Under the pieces are notes generated by a model. The model was not told the DNA's origin, made no database searches, and was given only the letters and a program-made list of their open reading frames with translations. Below are positions 41,411 through 51,200 of a stretch of DNA of 64,000 nucleotides, piece after piece (position 1 is the stretch's first letter; each line of letters starts with the position of its first letter). Origin of the DNA: an uncultured Bacilli bacterium (GTDB lineage Bacteria; Bacillota_I; Bacilli_A; RF39; UBA660); NCBI GenBank assembly GCA_947585665.1, contig CANPXE010000004.1:46582-110581 (forward strand). Direction: 5' to 3'. A program made the position numbers and the translations under genes.

Positions 41411-41430
41411 CAAACTCTTTCTTTTTTTTA
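41394..41430 (+). terminator. gmk terminator
   Basis: AGAGTCTGTC pairs imperfectly with GACAAACTCT around AATT, followed by a C-interrupted T run. The stem includes the gmk stop. Confidence 0.8.
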
Positions 41431-41479
41431 ATAATTTATTAATTGTTTTATGTGATAAAATCTATATAGAGGTGGTAAT

Positions 41480-42580
41480 ATGAAGAAAAATATTTTCTTT
41501 TTTATACCAATATTTATCTTTATCTTATTTTCTTATGATAAAGCTTATGCTTCCTTTGGCGAAATAAAGATCTATTCAATGCCAGATAGTACGACAGCGG
41601 GTAATTATATTACTTTATCAAATAGTTATGATGAAACCGTAAGTAGTATAAAAGTAGTTTATTCTTTGAGTAATAATCTTCAATTAGTTGGTTTTATACC
41701 TGTTTCTTCGATTAATTGTACTTTTAATGGTAGTGATACTATCAGTTGTAGTTCAGCATCGGGAATAACGGCTAATAAAGTTTTTGTCTATCCCATTCTA
41801 AGAATAAAAACAACTTTTACGGGGAGTGAGAGTGGGAGTGCTAATTTTACTACTAGTGATTCAACATCCGATATAGGCTTTAATATTTCTGGAACAAGTG
41901 CTCCTGTTAAAGTAACAGGAATAAATATTAATGAGAAAGAAAAGACACTAACAGCGGGCGAATCATTCCAAATTGAAGCCAGTGTGAGTCCTAGTAATGC
42001 TAAAAACAGTAAAATTACTTATAAATCAAATGACTTTGAAGTAGCGACAGTTAGTGAAAGTGGTCTTGTTACGGCTGTTAGTGAAGGTGAAACAACTATT
42101 ACAGTAAGTTGTGGAGATGTTACGGAAAATGTTACTATTAATGTTCAAAATACTGAAGTCACATTAGAAAGTCTTACTCTTGATGAAAATATTACTTTAA
42201 AAGTTGGTGAGTCACAACTATTAAATTTAAAATTAATGCCAGAGAATGCTAGTATCAATAATGATAACATCATCTATATTAGTAGTGATGAAAAAGTGGC
42301 CATTGTAACAACTGATGGTATTGTTTATGCACTATCTAATGGAACAACTGATATAACTGTTAGTATTGGAACTATTGAAGCGAAAACAACCGTTACTGTT
42401 ACTGGAGAAAAGGAAGAAGTAGTAGCTAATACAGGAAGTAATAGTAATTTTCTAATATATCTCTTAATCTTTATCATTTCTTCCGTTTTAACATTAGGTG
42501 TTGTCTTTGTCGTCAATGCTATTAAAAATAAAAAAGCTCTTCAAGATGATGATGATAGTTCCTATAATTCATATATGTAA
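41480..42580 (+). CDS. Exported protein with two Big_2 Ig-like domains and C-terminal membrane anchor
   Basis: 366 residues. The signal peptide is 1-24 (ends AYA). Residues about 25-140 form a strand-rich domain of cohesin-like appearance, followed by two bacterial Ig-like group 2 domains (about 145-228 and 232-312). The first has VTGININEKEKTLTAGESF and ATVSESGLVTAVSEGE, the second TLKVGESQLLNLKLMPENAS and VAIVTTDGIVYALSNG. A C-terminal membrane helix (about 325-350) and an acidic tail follow; VANTGSNSN is not a good sorting motif. Probably a surface adhesion or wall-binding protein. ATG 41480 follows AGAGGTGG. An extended -10 (TGATAAAAT, 41453-41461) lies 18 bp upstream. Confidence 0.8.
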   Translation: MKKNIFFFIPIFIFILFSYDKAYASFGEIKIYSMPDSTTAGNYITLSNSYDETVSSIKVVYSLSNNLQLVGFIPVSSINCTFNGSDTISCSSASGITANKVFVYPILRIKTTFTGSESGSANFTTSDSTSDIGFNISGTSAPVKVTGININEKEKTLTAGESFQIEASVSPSNAKNSKITYKSNDFEVATVSESGLVTAVSEGETTITVSCGDVTENVTINVQNTEVTLESLTLDENITLKVGESQLLNLKLMPENASINNDNIIYISSDEKVAIVTTDGIVYALSNGTTDITVSIGTIEAKTTVTVTGEKEEVVANTGSNSNFLIYLLIFIISSVLTLGVVFVVNAIKNKKALQDDDDSSYNSYM

Positions 42581-42612
42581 AAAGAATGATTATTTTATTA
42601 ATCATTCTTTTC
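42581..42612. terminator. Bidirectional terminator
   Basis: A 12-bp perfect stem AAAGAATGATTA / TAATCATTCTTT with a six-base loop and A/T flanks on both sides lies between converging genes. Confidence 0.88.
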
Positions 42613-44001
42613 TTTATCTATTTCAAAATAGAAGGTAGTTCCTTTTTTCTTTTCGGAATTAACACCATATTTATAATTGTGTAATTCTAATATACTTTTA
42701 ACAATTGATAATCCAAGACCAGTTCCAACTATTTTACGTTTATATTTTTTATTTACTTTATAATAACGATCCCAAATATATTTTAATTCTTCTTTATCAA
42801 TACCTTCACCTTTATCAATTATTTCCACTCTAATTTTATCTTTGTCATCTAGTACTTTAATCGTAATCACTTTTTCTTTATCTGAGTAGTTGATAGCATT
42901 CCCAATTAAATTATAAATAACTTGTTCGATTTTTTGTTTATCAGCATTAATAATTACTTTTTTCGTATCATAAATAAACTTAAATTCAAAACTTTCGGTT
43001 TTACTAAAGATTTGGAAACGTTTAATGATACTATCGATGAGACTTATCAAATCAAAGTCTTCTTTTTTTAATATATCAATATTAGATTGAATAGATGATT
43101 GGTCTAAAATATCACTAACTAAAAGATTTAAGCGATCTACTTCTTCAATGATAGTATTAAGGTTTTCTTCACGCTTAACATCATCTTTATACGTTATATC
43201 ACGAACCATTTCGGAATAAGCTTTAATCATGGTAAGAGGTGTTTTTAAATCATGTGATACATTAGCCATTAAGTCTTTACGAAGTTCATCTGTTTTAGCT
43301 AGTTCTTTTTTAGCATAATTTAGACTATTAGATAATTCATTTATTTCGGAAATATCACTATTAGGGAAGACGACGTTATAATCACCTTTAGCGAAAGTTT
43401 TCGCTGATTTATTTAATGAAGTAATAGGTTTAGATAGACGATTAGATATGAAATAAGCAATTATAGCTGATAAGAGAATAATGATAATAGTTACAATTAT
43501 TAATTGATTTTCAAGTATTTTAATAGTGGAGTCAATTGGATCTAAAATGGTATTTAAGAAGATAAAATACTTATCGTCTAACTTTAGACCATATACCAAA
43601 GCATTAACATTATTTTGCGTAGCTACTTTAAGAGACATTGTTTTATCATCGGATACCAAAAACTTTTTCTTTTGCGATAAGACATCAGGATTCTTTTTAT
43701 CGGATAAACAAGAATGATTCATATTAGAAGAGTAGTACCAATCAGTATCGGTTGTCGCTACTTCAATACAAACACCTTCTTTATTACTCATCTCATCAAG
43801 ATTATTTAAAAAACTATCAGTACCATCATAATTGTCAACGATTTGTGACGCTACTTGTTTTATTGATCTTCGTTTACATAATTCATAATATCTACTTAAA
43901 AAGATAACTTGAAATAACCATAAGAATATCAATATTAAAAGAGAAAATATAATTAAGTATTTCCATATGCGAAAAAGAATACTCTTACTATTTAATTTCA
44001 A
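42598..44001 (-). CDS. Sensor histidine kinase
   Basis: 467 residues. Membrane helices at about 11-35 and 164-184 bracket an extracytoplasmic sensor domain. A HAMP domain (about 185-237), HisKA with the phospho-accepting H250 in VSHDLKTPLT, and a HATPase domain with N box (NLIGNAINYS), DKGEGI and GTGLGLSIV follow. All catalytic boxes are intact. It overlaps the end of the response regulator gene by 14 bp, so the pair is translated together. The overall layout is similar to PhoR/WalK/VanS-type kinases; the stimulus cannot be predicted. Confidence 0.93.
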   Translation of the reverse strand: MKLNSKSILFRIWKYLIIFSLLILIFLWLFQVIFLSRYYELCKRRSIKQVASQIVDNYDGTDSFLNNLDEMSNKEGVCIEVATTDTDWYYSSNMNHSCLSDKKNPDVLSQKKKFLVSDDKTMSLKVATQNNVNALVYGLKLDDKYFIFLNTILDPIDSTIKILENQLIIVTIIIILLSAIIAYFISNRLSKPITSLNKSAKTFAKGDYNVVFPNSDISEINELSNSLNYAKKELAKTDELRKDLMANVSHDLKTPLTMIKAYSEMVRDITYKDDVKREENLNTIIEEVDRLNLLVSDILDQSSIQSNIDILKKEDFDLISLIDSIIKRFQIFSKTESFEFKFIYDTKKVIINADKQKIEQVIYNLIGNAINYSDKEKVITIKVLDDKDKIRVEIIDKGEGIDKEELKYIWDRYYKVNKKYKRKIVGTGLGLSIVKSILELHNYKYGVNSEKKKGTTFYFEIDKEKND

Positions 44002-44644
44002 ATTTGTATCCCATTCCTCTAACTGTTTTAATTAAATTACGATATTCTTTTAAATTATTTCGAAGCATCTTGATATGAGTATCAACGGTTCTATCATCAC
44101 CAAAGAAATCATAACCCCAAACTTGATTCAATAAAACATCTCTTGATATAGCAATATTCTTATTTTGAATGAAGTAGGAGAGAATCGCAAATTCTTTTGG
44201 TGTTAAAGATATTTCTTCATTACGAATAAAAACGGTATGTCCTAAAAAATCGACTACTAAATCTTTATAAACAAATTTATCTTCTTCTTTATTTCTTCTT
44301 GTAATAGCTTTAATTCTAGCCATTAATTCTTTTGGTGAAAAGGGTTTAGCTAAGTAGTCATCAACACCTAATTCAAAACCTAATAACTTATCATATTCTT
44401 CATTACGAGCTGATAATATAATCGTTGGAATCTTTTTAATTTTCTTAATTTCACTATAAGTTGAATAACCATCTAGTTTCGGCATCATTATATCTAGAAC
44501 AATGACATCAATATCATTATTTTCAACGATATCAATAGCTTCTAGACCGTTTTCTGCTTCTAAGACTTCATAGTTATCCAACAAAGCATACTCTTTAATA
44601 ACATTTCTTATCATCTCTTCATCATCAACAACTAATATCTTCAT
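43988..44644 (-). CDS. OmpR-family response regulator
   Basis: 218 residues. The receiver domain has acidic pocket D7-D8, the phosphorylated Asp at D51 in VLDIMMP, T in IILSAR and K in DDYLAKPFSP. The C-terminal winged-helix DNA-binding domain is of OmpR/PhoB type (LTPKEFAILSYFIQN, RTVDTHIKMLRNNLKE). I chose the ATG at 44642-44644 because GGAGGT on the minus strand is well spaced; the upstream TTG at 44656 precedes the ribosome site. It is the first gene of the two-component operon; targets are unknown. Confidence 0.94.
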   Translation of the reverse strand: MKILVVDDEEMIRNVIKEYALLDNYEVLEAENGLEAIDIVENNDIDVIVLDIMMPKLDGYSTYSEIKKIKKIPTIILSARNEEYDKLLGFELGVDDYLAKPFSPKELMARIKAITRRNKEEDKFVYKDLVVDFLGHTVFIRNEEISLTPKEFAILSYFIQNKNIAISRDVLLNQVWGYDFFGDDRTVDTHIKMLRNNLKEYRNLIKTVRGMGYKFEIK

Positions 44645-44689
44645 ATAAACCTCCAATTCTTATTATACATATTTTTATGTATTTTTCGT

Positions 44690-44717
44690 GAAAAAAAAGA
44701 ATGTTTTATCATTCTTC
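44690..44717 (-). terminator. Terminator of the 44709 coiled-coil gene
   Basis: On the minus strand GAAGAATG / CATTCTTT form a stem with an ATAAAA loop and eight Ts. The 5' arm contains the stop codon. Confidence 0.85.
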
Positions 44718-46373
44718 ATAGGTTTTAATTTTTTGATTATTAATTTCAAGAGACCTTTCAACTTCATCACTATAATCTCTAATGACTACTTGATTTTTAG
44801 ATAGTTCTTTTTCAATTGAAAATATATTTTCAATGAATTTATCATATTCTGGTATTTGATTACGAAAAGGTGCAAACTCTTTTTCAAAGGTATCTTTCAT
44901 ATAAGTTATTTCATCTAAAGCTCCCGCAATATCATTTAAGGCTAGTTTGATATCATCACGATTTTTTTCAATAGATTTGGAGTAATCAGTAACTGTTATG
45001 TGGGTTATTTCTTTTTCCTGCGTTTCTCTTTGGAAAGAAGTAGCTAACATATGGGCTGCGGTAACAAAAAGTGAAGCTTTAAAAAGACGTCCGGTTGGTG
45101 TCGGTGGAATTAAAGTACTAGATGCCATAAGAGCTGTTGCTCCTAAGATGCGATTAATATTAGGAACAACTGAAGTTGTTGATTTAATTGACTTTTCAAT
45201 ATCGACGTTATTTGCAAGTTTACTATTAATTTCATCTATAATAGCATTAACTTTATATTGGTATTTTGTCGTTTCATCATTTATCTTTTCAACATCAGCA
45301 AAATTATCTTGTAGTTTTTCAAATTCATCATCACGAATTTTATAAGTATCTAATTTTTCTTCAAGATTCTCCTCAACGATATCTTTATCTTTATCAATAC
45401 CAATAATTCCGTTTATTATATTTATATAAGCTTTTATTTGTGTAATTGGTCCAAATATACTTTCATCAAAATTACCATTTTTTCCTTCAGAAATATAGTT
45501 TTCAATCATATTTCCAACTTCGAGATCATCTATTAAATCAAGATCTTTTAAAGATATATCATAATAATTAATATCATATTTTTTCTTAATCTCTTCAAAA
45601 CGTTTAATCAATTCTTGTAATTCTTTTTGAAGACGTTCAACTTCATCAACTAAGACAGCATCTTTATCATAATTTTCAATTACTTTTAATTTATAATGAA
45701 TATCGTTTAAATCTTTGACATCTTCTTCTAATAATCTATTTAATTCTTGAATGATAGATGCTTGAATTAAATTATCTGTTTTAGTATTTTCTTCTGTTTC
45801 TTTCGTTTTATCTTCGCTAAGAGTAGGAGTATTACTAATAGTTTCTCCAGTCTTTGGTTCTGGCTTTTCAATAGTTTTATCCTCTGGTGAAATAGGTACC
45901 GGTTCTTTAACGTCAGTAATGTTAGGTTTTCCTTGAACCATTTGTCCTTGTTCATTTTGATTTGTTTTTTCTTGAGTTTCTATACCATTATTAAGTGGTG
46001 TTACTGTTACAGTAGGTTTTCCTTCTTGTTTTTGTTCTTTACTTTTTTCAAAAGTTTCTACGCCATTATTAAGAGGCGTCATTGTTACTTTAGGTTTATC
46101 TTCTTCTTTTCGCTCTTCACTTTTTTCCAAAGATTCAACTTGTTCTTGAACTTGTTCTACTGTTATAACAGGTTTTACATCCAGTTGTTTTTCCTCACTT
46201 GTTTCTAAAGGGACTTCTTTAACTGTTTCATACACCGTTTTATCTTTGAGTGGGGTAGTTACTTTTTCACTCGTTTCAATATTTTCTTCTTTAGCTTGTT
46301 CTTTTTTGTGCCTTTCTTCGTTAAAATACCACGAAATGATACGTTTGCGGTTACCACCTTTTCCTTCTTTCAT
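44709..46373 (-). CDS. Large coiled-coil protein with Lys/Glu/Pro/Thr-rich N-terminal repeats
   Basis: 554 residues. The first 14 or so residues are basic, and residues about 20-215 are low-complexity and rich in Glu, Lys, Thr and Pro. This part includes a 26-residue repeat marked by TPLNNG (DNA period 78 bp, at about 45980-46070). The rest is helical and coiled-coil (LNRLLEEDVKDLND, LQKELQELIKRFEEIKKK). A short less polar segment near residues 415-445 (ATALMASSTLIPPTPTG) might touch a membrane. No family recognised. No ordinary signal peptide is seen, so it is probably cytoplasmic or peripheral. It is transcribed toward the two-component operon and separated from it by a terminator. Confidence 0.75.
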   Translation of the reverse strand: MKEGKGGNRKRIISWYFNEERHKKEQAKEENIETSEKVTTPLKDKTVYETVKEVPLETSEEKQLDVKPVITVEQVQEQVESLEKSEERKEEDKPKVTMTPLNNGVETFEKSKEQKQEGKPTVTVTPLNNGIETQEKTNQNEQGQMVQGKPNITDVKEPVPISPEDKTIEKPEPKTGETISNTPTLSEDKTKETEENTKTDNLIQASIIQELNRLLEEDVKDLNDIHYKLKVIENYDKDAVLVDEVERLQKELQELIKRFEEIKKKYDINYYDISLKDLDLIDDLEVGNMIENYISEGKNGNFDESIFGPITQIKAYINIINGIIGIDKDKDIVEENLEEKLDTYKIRDDEFEKLQDNFADVEKINDETTKYQYKVNAIIDEINSKLANNVDIEKSIKSTTSVVPNINRILGATALMASSTLIPPTPTGRLFKASLFVTAAHMLATSFQRETQEKEITHITVTDYSKSIEKNRDDIKLALNDIAGALDEITYMKDTFEKEFAPFRNQIPEYDKFIENIFSIEKELSKNQVVIRDYSDEVERSLEINNQKIKTYEE

Positions 46374-46390
46374 TTTTTCACGTCCTAAAT

Positions 46391-47251
46391 TTAATCATAA
46401 ATTTCAAGTTTTAATAAATCTATGTTATCTTTCATCAAACTGATGTAGTCATCACCATTAGCACGTTGGTCATCAGTAATGCTGTCAAGACGATAAAGAG
46501 GTGTTTTCTTTAAATTTACTTCTGATGCAAAACGGTCAACTTTATCACTCATTTTTTCTTCTACAAAATTATATAAATATTTTATTTCACCATCGTTAGC
46601 TAATTTACGTACATCTTCAAAAGTCTTATCAATTGTTTCATCATTTAAGACAATTACTTCAAAACCATACTTTTCAAGATATTGTAAAGATTTACTTGTA
46701 ACAACTATTTTTTTACTAGAAGCATTTTCAAGCGTTACTTTTAATTCGGCATCTAACTCCGAAAGAGATACTTTTAAATCTTGATAAGCATCATTTATTT
46801 CTTTAATTAGAATAGCATTTGAAATATATTCTTCAAGGCCATTTTTAACGTTTTGCGCCATCATTAATAAATTGGATGGATCTAACCAAACTTCTTCAAC
46901 ACCATAGTTGTATTCCATACCAAGAGTAGAATCGATTAGTAGTAGATTGTCATTGCGATTGATTAGTTCAAGGGCAATGTCGCTAGCATTCTTTCCATTG
47001 TAAACAAATAAATCTTTTTCACTAAAATTATTATATTGTTTATTATTAAATTTATATTTATTGATATTTTCATCATCTGGGAAAATATTTTCTACAGTCG
47101 CATGTTTTCCATATATTTCTTTTACTAAATATTCAATTGGGTATGAAGAAGTAATTATTTTTATATCTTCCATACTATCTCTTTTGATACATCCACTAGT
47201 AGTGGTCAACACTAAAATTAAAGTTAATATAACTAAAAGTATTTTTTTCAT
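46391..47251 (-). CDS. ZnuA-like metal-binding lipoprotein lacking the His ligands
   Basis: 286 residues. The signal peptide ends in a lipobox, TTSGC, with Cys21. The protein follows the cluster A-I (ZnuA/TroA) substrate-binding fold: ITSSYPIEYLVKEIYG at the start, a DLFVYNG motif, EVWLDPSNLLMMAQNV, a long charged helix and VTSKSLQYLEKYGFE. In ZnuA the metal is held by His in the G-x-H-x-Y-x-P, DPHxWLDP and TSHxAF motifs. Here these read DENINKYKF, EEVWLDP and TSKSLQYL, so all three His are missing. No permease or ATPase gene is adjacent. It may bind another ligand or have a structural role. The ribosome site AAAGGAGAG precedes the ATG at 47249-47251. Confidence 0.8.
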   Translation of the reverse strand: MKKILLVILTLILVLTTTSGCIKRDSMEDIKIITSSYPIEYLVKEIYGKHATVENIFPDDENINKYKFNNKQYNNFSEKDLFVYNGKNASDIALELINRNDNLLLIDSTLGMEYNYGVEEVWLDPSNLLMMAQNVKNGLEEYISNAILIKEINDAYQDLKVSLSELDAELKVTLENASSKKIVVTSKSLQYLEKYGFEVIVLNDETIDKTFEDVRKLANDGEIKYLYNFVEEKMSDKVDRFASEVNLKKTPLYRLDSITDDQRANGDDYISLMKDNIDLLKLEIYD

Positions 47252-47285
47252 AAACTCTCCTTTATTAGTCTATAAGACACATATA

Positions 47286-47314
47286 ATTTTACAATAAATG
47301 GGCTTCTTTTTCAA
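47286..47314 (-). promoter_or_regulatory. Promoter of the ZnuA-like lipoprotein gene
   Basis: On the minus strand TTGAAA (47309-47314), 17 bp, TAAAAT (47286-47291), 34 bp from the start codon. Confidence 0.6.
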
Positions 47315-47386
47315 TAAGACTTATAAAAAAGATAAAAGGAATTTATTTTTAAAAGAATATAATATATAATGAAAGTGGTGATGATA

Positions 47387-48058
47387 ATGGATGAACTATT
47401 TAAAAAATTAGGTGTTATTCCTAACGAAAGTCGCTTGTATACATTATCTTTTTCGCATTCTTCTTATGCTAACGAAAATCATTTAAAAGCCGATTATGAG
47501 CGTTTAGAATTTTTAGGGGATGCTGTTTTAGAATTGATAAGTAGTGACTATTTATATCGTAATTTAGATAAAGAAGAAGGGGACATGACGAAGATAAGAG
47601 CGAGTTATGTTTGTGAGAATGCTTGTTATCGTTATGCCATGGATTTAGGATTTAGTAATTATATTAAAGTTGGTCATGGCGAAGATAAAGATGGTGGAAG
47701 ATTTAAAAAGGTAATAGTTGCTGATATCTTTGAAGCTTTTATTGGTGCTTTATATCTTGATCAAGGTTTTGAAAAAACCAAAGAAGTTGTATTAAACATC
47801 ATAGTTCCTTATATAGAAGACCCTAATGTTGTTTTCTTTCAAGATTATAAATCAGCTCTACAAGAATCAATTCAAACCGATAAAAGAACTTTAGAATATG
47901 TCTTAGTCGATGAAAGTGGTCCATCCCACAACAAGACTTTTACTATTGTTGTCAAAGTTGATGACATCATCTATGGTAAAGGAGTAGGTGGAAGTAAAAA
48001 AGAAGCCGAACAAGAAGCTGCTAAAAATGCTTTAGCGAAACTAGTTATAAAAAATTAA
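47387..48058 (+). CDS. rnc: Ribonuclease III
   Basis: Cleaves double-stranded RNA in rRNA processing and mRNA turnover. 223 residues. The signature RLEFLGDAVLELI lies at about 38-50 with the acidic catalytic residues, and the C-terminal side of the site is DIFEAFIGALYLD. A dsRNA-binding domain occupies about 150-222 (YKSALQESIQTD, GGSKKEAEQEAAKNAL). There are three in-frame ATGs (47369, 47381, 47387); I chose 47387 because the GTGGTG ribosome site is best spaced from it. Two TATAAT sequences overlap at 47358-47370 but lack a clear -35. Confidence 0.94.
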   Translation: MDELFKKLGVIPNESRLYTLSFSHSSYANENHLKADYERLEFLGDAVLELISSDYLYRNLDKEEGDMTKIRASYVCENACYRYAMDLGFSNYIKVGHGEDKDGGRFKKVIVADIFEAFIGALYLDQGFEKTKEVVLNIIVPYIEDPNVVFFQDYKSALQESIQTDKRTLEYVLVDESGPSHNKTFTIVVKVDDIIYGKGVGGSKKEAEQEAAKNALAKLVIKN

Positions 48059-48079
48059 GGGACAAACGTCTCTTTTTTT
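48057..48079 (+). terminator. rnc terminator
   Basis: AGGGAC pairs with GTCTCT (one G-U pair), loop AAAC, followed by seven Ts. It begins at the stop codon. Confidence 0.8.
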
Positions 48080-48105
48080 GTCAAAAAATATCAAAACTTA
48101 TCAAT

Positions 48106-48146
48106 ACTACTAACATAAAATATATTAGATGTTAGTAGTTTTTTTA
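48106..48146 (+). terminator. Second hairpin terminator before the giant adhesin
   Basis: An 11-bp perfect stem ACTACTAACAT / ATGTTAGTAGT has a 12-base loop and a T7-T8 tail. It lies upstream of the adhesin promoter (48174), so it acts as a backup terminator for read-through from rnc rather than an attenuator of the adhesin. Confidence 0.75.
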
Positions 48147-48173
48147 TAAATTGTAAAAAAATTAAAAAAAATA

Positions 48174-48202
48174 TTGACACGAAAAAAAGAAAAATTTAGA
48201 AT
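48174..48202 (+). promoter_or_regulatory. Sigma-A promoter of the giant adhesin
   Basis: TTGACA (48174-48179), 17 bp, TAGAAT (48197-48202). This and the following 5'UTR (AGAATAGAAAG, then AAAATTATTTTTAGGG) are almost the same as at 55885-55937. Confidence 0.8.
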
Positions 48203-48235
48203 AGAAAGCAAAATTATTTTTAGGGGGCTTTTACG

Positions 48236-51200
48236 ATGAAGCAGATATTAAAAGAACAAAATCGTACCGGGGGGGGTACTAAATTAAAAGAAATATTTTC
48301 CAAAAAGAATGTTGATAATTTAAAATCATCTTTTGGAAAATATGGTCGTGTATTCATTACTTTAATATGTTTATTAATTATGGGTATTAAAGTAAATGTT
48401 GACATATTAGCAACAATATTTGGTTATCCAAATACTCTTTTAAGTTACAATCCAAGTTATGAGCGTATGGCTGATCCAAATACAATGGACGACTATATGG
48501 GAATTTTTGACTTGAAAAACAATTCTCGTACTGCTGGACGTGTTTGGTCAGATAAGACTGTATTTGCTAATGGAACAGAAGGCGATAAAGGAGCATTCAA
48601 AAATGATGTATTAACATTGGATATGGATACTGATGGTGTTGATACTACTGTTCAAACTGATACAGACTTTTTACATGTCTTTTCAACAATTGGTTCAAGT
48701 CAAGTAGTTGATGAGGTAGCAACTAAACCATTAGATGTTGTGTTGTTACTAGATATTTCATCATCTATGACTAGTTCTTTGGATATGAATCAGGGTCCAG
48801 GTAACCGTCGTATGGATCCAAATGATTCATTGCACCAAGTAATAGATGAGGCTAACTTACTAATTTCACAATTGATGGGTGATAGTGAAGAAATTACTGT
48901 TCACGATGACAATCGTGTAGGTGTTGTAGTTTATGGTGGTGGAACACAAGAAGCATTACCATTAAATCACTATCAATCTTCAAATAATAATCAAAAATAT
49001 ATTCAAGTAGGAACAACAAAAGTTGATCGTGCTGGAGAGGGTGGAGGATATTTTCCAACAATTACAACTGTTGCAAGAGCTAATGGATTCTCTAATAAGA
49101 CAACTCAGGTTATGATTGCTGACTCTACTTACTTACAAGGGGCATTGTATCAAGGTATGAATATGTTGGCTAAATCTAGTAACCCAACTAACCGTACTCC
49201 AGTTTTAATCGTTTTAACTGATGGTGCAACCAATATTGTTAGTGCAACAAGCACAAGTCGTGGAAATACTAATTATGATTGGTTAAACCCATATATTGGA
49301 ATAATCCCAACATGGCATAATTCTACTGAACAATACTCTGATGCTGGTACTAATCCACTTTATGTAACTTGTGGTAATGGAACTGATAATGCTGATACAG
49401 GTAATGATAATAAAGTCAAAGAAGTACAGGCTATTTCAACGCGAAATGTCTCTAACTTGTTATTAGCAGGTTACTACCAAAAGATTATTGAAGATCATTA
49501 TAGTAACGATATGATTGGCTTTTCCATCGGATATAATGTTGGTGATGTAGGAAGATATGCAACAGAACAACTTTTAGGTACGTTGAATCCGAGTGCCTAC
49601 TTTGATGAGAGTAATAGAGATTATACTGGAAAAAGATATGCTAAAGATGAAATTGAAGCAACCCGTACAGCTTTGGAACAATATATTAATAGTGATAGTG
49701 CAACTATGCGTTTTCCAAGAGCTGGAACATATAATTGGTTGAGTCAAGATTATTATGCAAACTTTAATTTCGAACATCCTGAAGATACAGAACATGATAT
49801 AACAAAATTAGAAGATGTATATTATATAGATAGATACTACACTGCTGAATCAGATAACATCAGTGATATATTTGATCAAATCTTTGAACAAATTACAGGA
49901 ACAACGTTTAGCCCTGTTGCTGGTGAAAATGCTTCTGGTGTATCAGATTCTCTTACATATATGGACCCAATTGGTGAATATATGGAATTAAAAGATAAGA
50001 GTATAACTCTTGCAGATGGTAAAAAATATGATTTAGGTTTAACTCTTTTTGGTGAAATGCATGGTTTAGTTAAAACAGCTATTTATGATTTTCAATGGAA
50101 TGATACATACATGAAGAATAGAAATAAAGGTGTAGGTGGGCAATTATTTGCTCCTGGATGGTATAAGGGAACACCAGAGGCAACTAATACACCTGAAGGA
50201 AATAGTTCTGTTCAATTTGAAATCGTTAAAGCTCTTCCAGATGGATATACTGATGCTGCTAAAGCTTGGGAAGATGGTTGGGTTTATCGTATTCCTTGGA
50301 GTACTGCCGTAGATTATGTACCAACTCTTCAAGCTGAAGATTTTGAACATATAACTGACACACAAAAATATACAGTTTATTCAATTTATCGTTTTGATAG
50401 AAATATAACAACAGGAGAAACAGAAAATAGTGATTATCGTAATAAAAAACGTACTAACCCTTGTTATGAAAAGAGTGCTGAAGTGAATTATCTTCTTAGT
50501 GATATTCGTGTTTGGCTAGAAGATACAGGAAACTATAAATCAGGTGATAGTAGCAGTATCATAGATAATGGCTTTGAAGAAGCACTATATGTTAATGTTC
50601 CTGCTAATGCACTACCTTTACAAGTAGCTAAAATCAGTTTAGGTGCTGAAGGACAAGTTACTAAGTATGAAACAAATGTTGATATTAAAAATCAATCAAC
50701 ACCATTTAGATTATATTATGGAGTTGGTGTTCAAACAGCAATCATGACAGAAGATGGTTTAGATATCGATGTTGCTAAATTGAAGCAAGAATATATTGAT
50801 GAACATAGTCAAGAAAGTACTTCTGGTGAAAAAGAAATATATTTCCTATCAAATTACTACAGTAATACTACATATGATGGATATGTAACAAGTGGTCGTG
50901 GTTCATATACGAGAGGTGATCCAAACTTCACTTTCTCACCATCTGCTAGTAACCGTTATTATGCCTTCCAAAAACCTTTAATTTTATATAAATATGATGG
51001 TGTACCTGAAGAAGAAAACTTAAATTATTATGAAGAAAAAACTTTAAATGAAGAAGAATATGAAGAATTTATAAATAGCCATGATAAAGTAACTGTTAAT
51101 ACAGATATTGAAAGAGATTCTTACTATTGGATTATTGGTGAATATTATACAAAGGAAGGAGAACTAGTTCATCTTGCCGTTACACGTAAAGGTGGAGAGT

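Noticed and set aside
47358..47370. Two overlapping TATAAT boxes before rnc
   Set aside because: No -35 at a suitable distance, and the second box overlaps the first possible start codon; kept only as a note.
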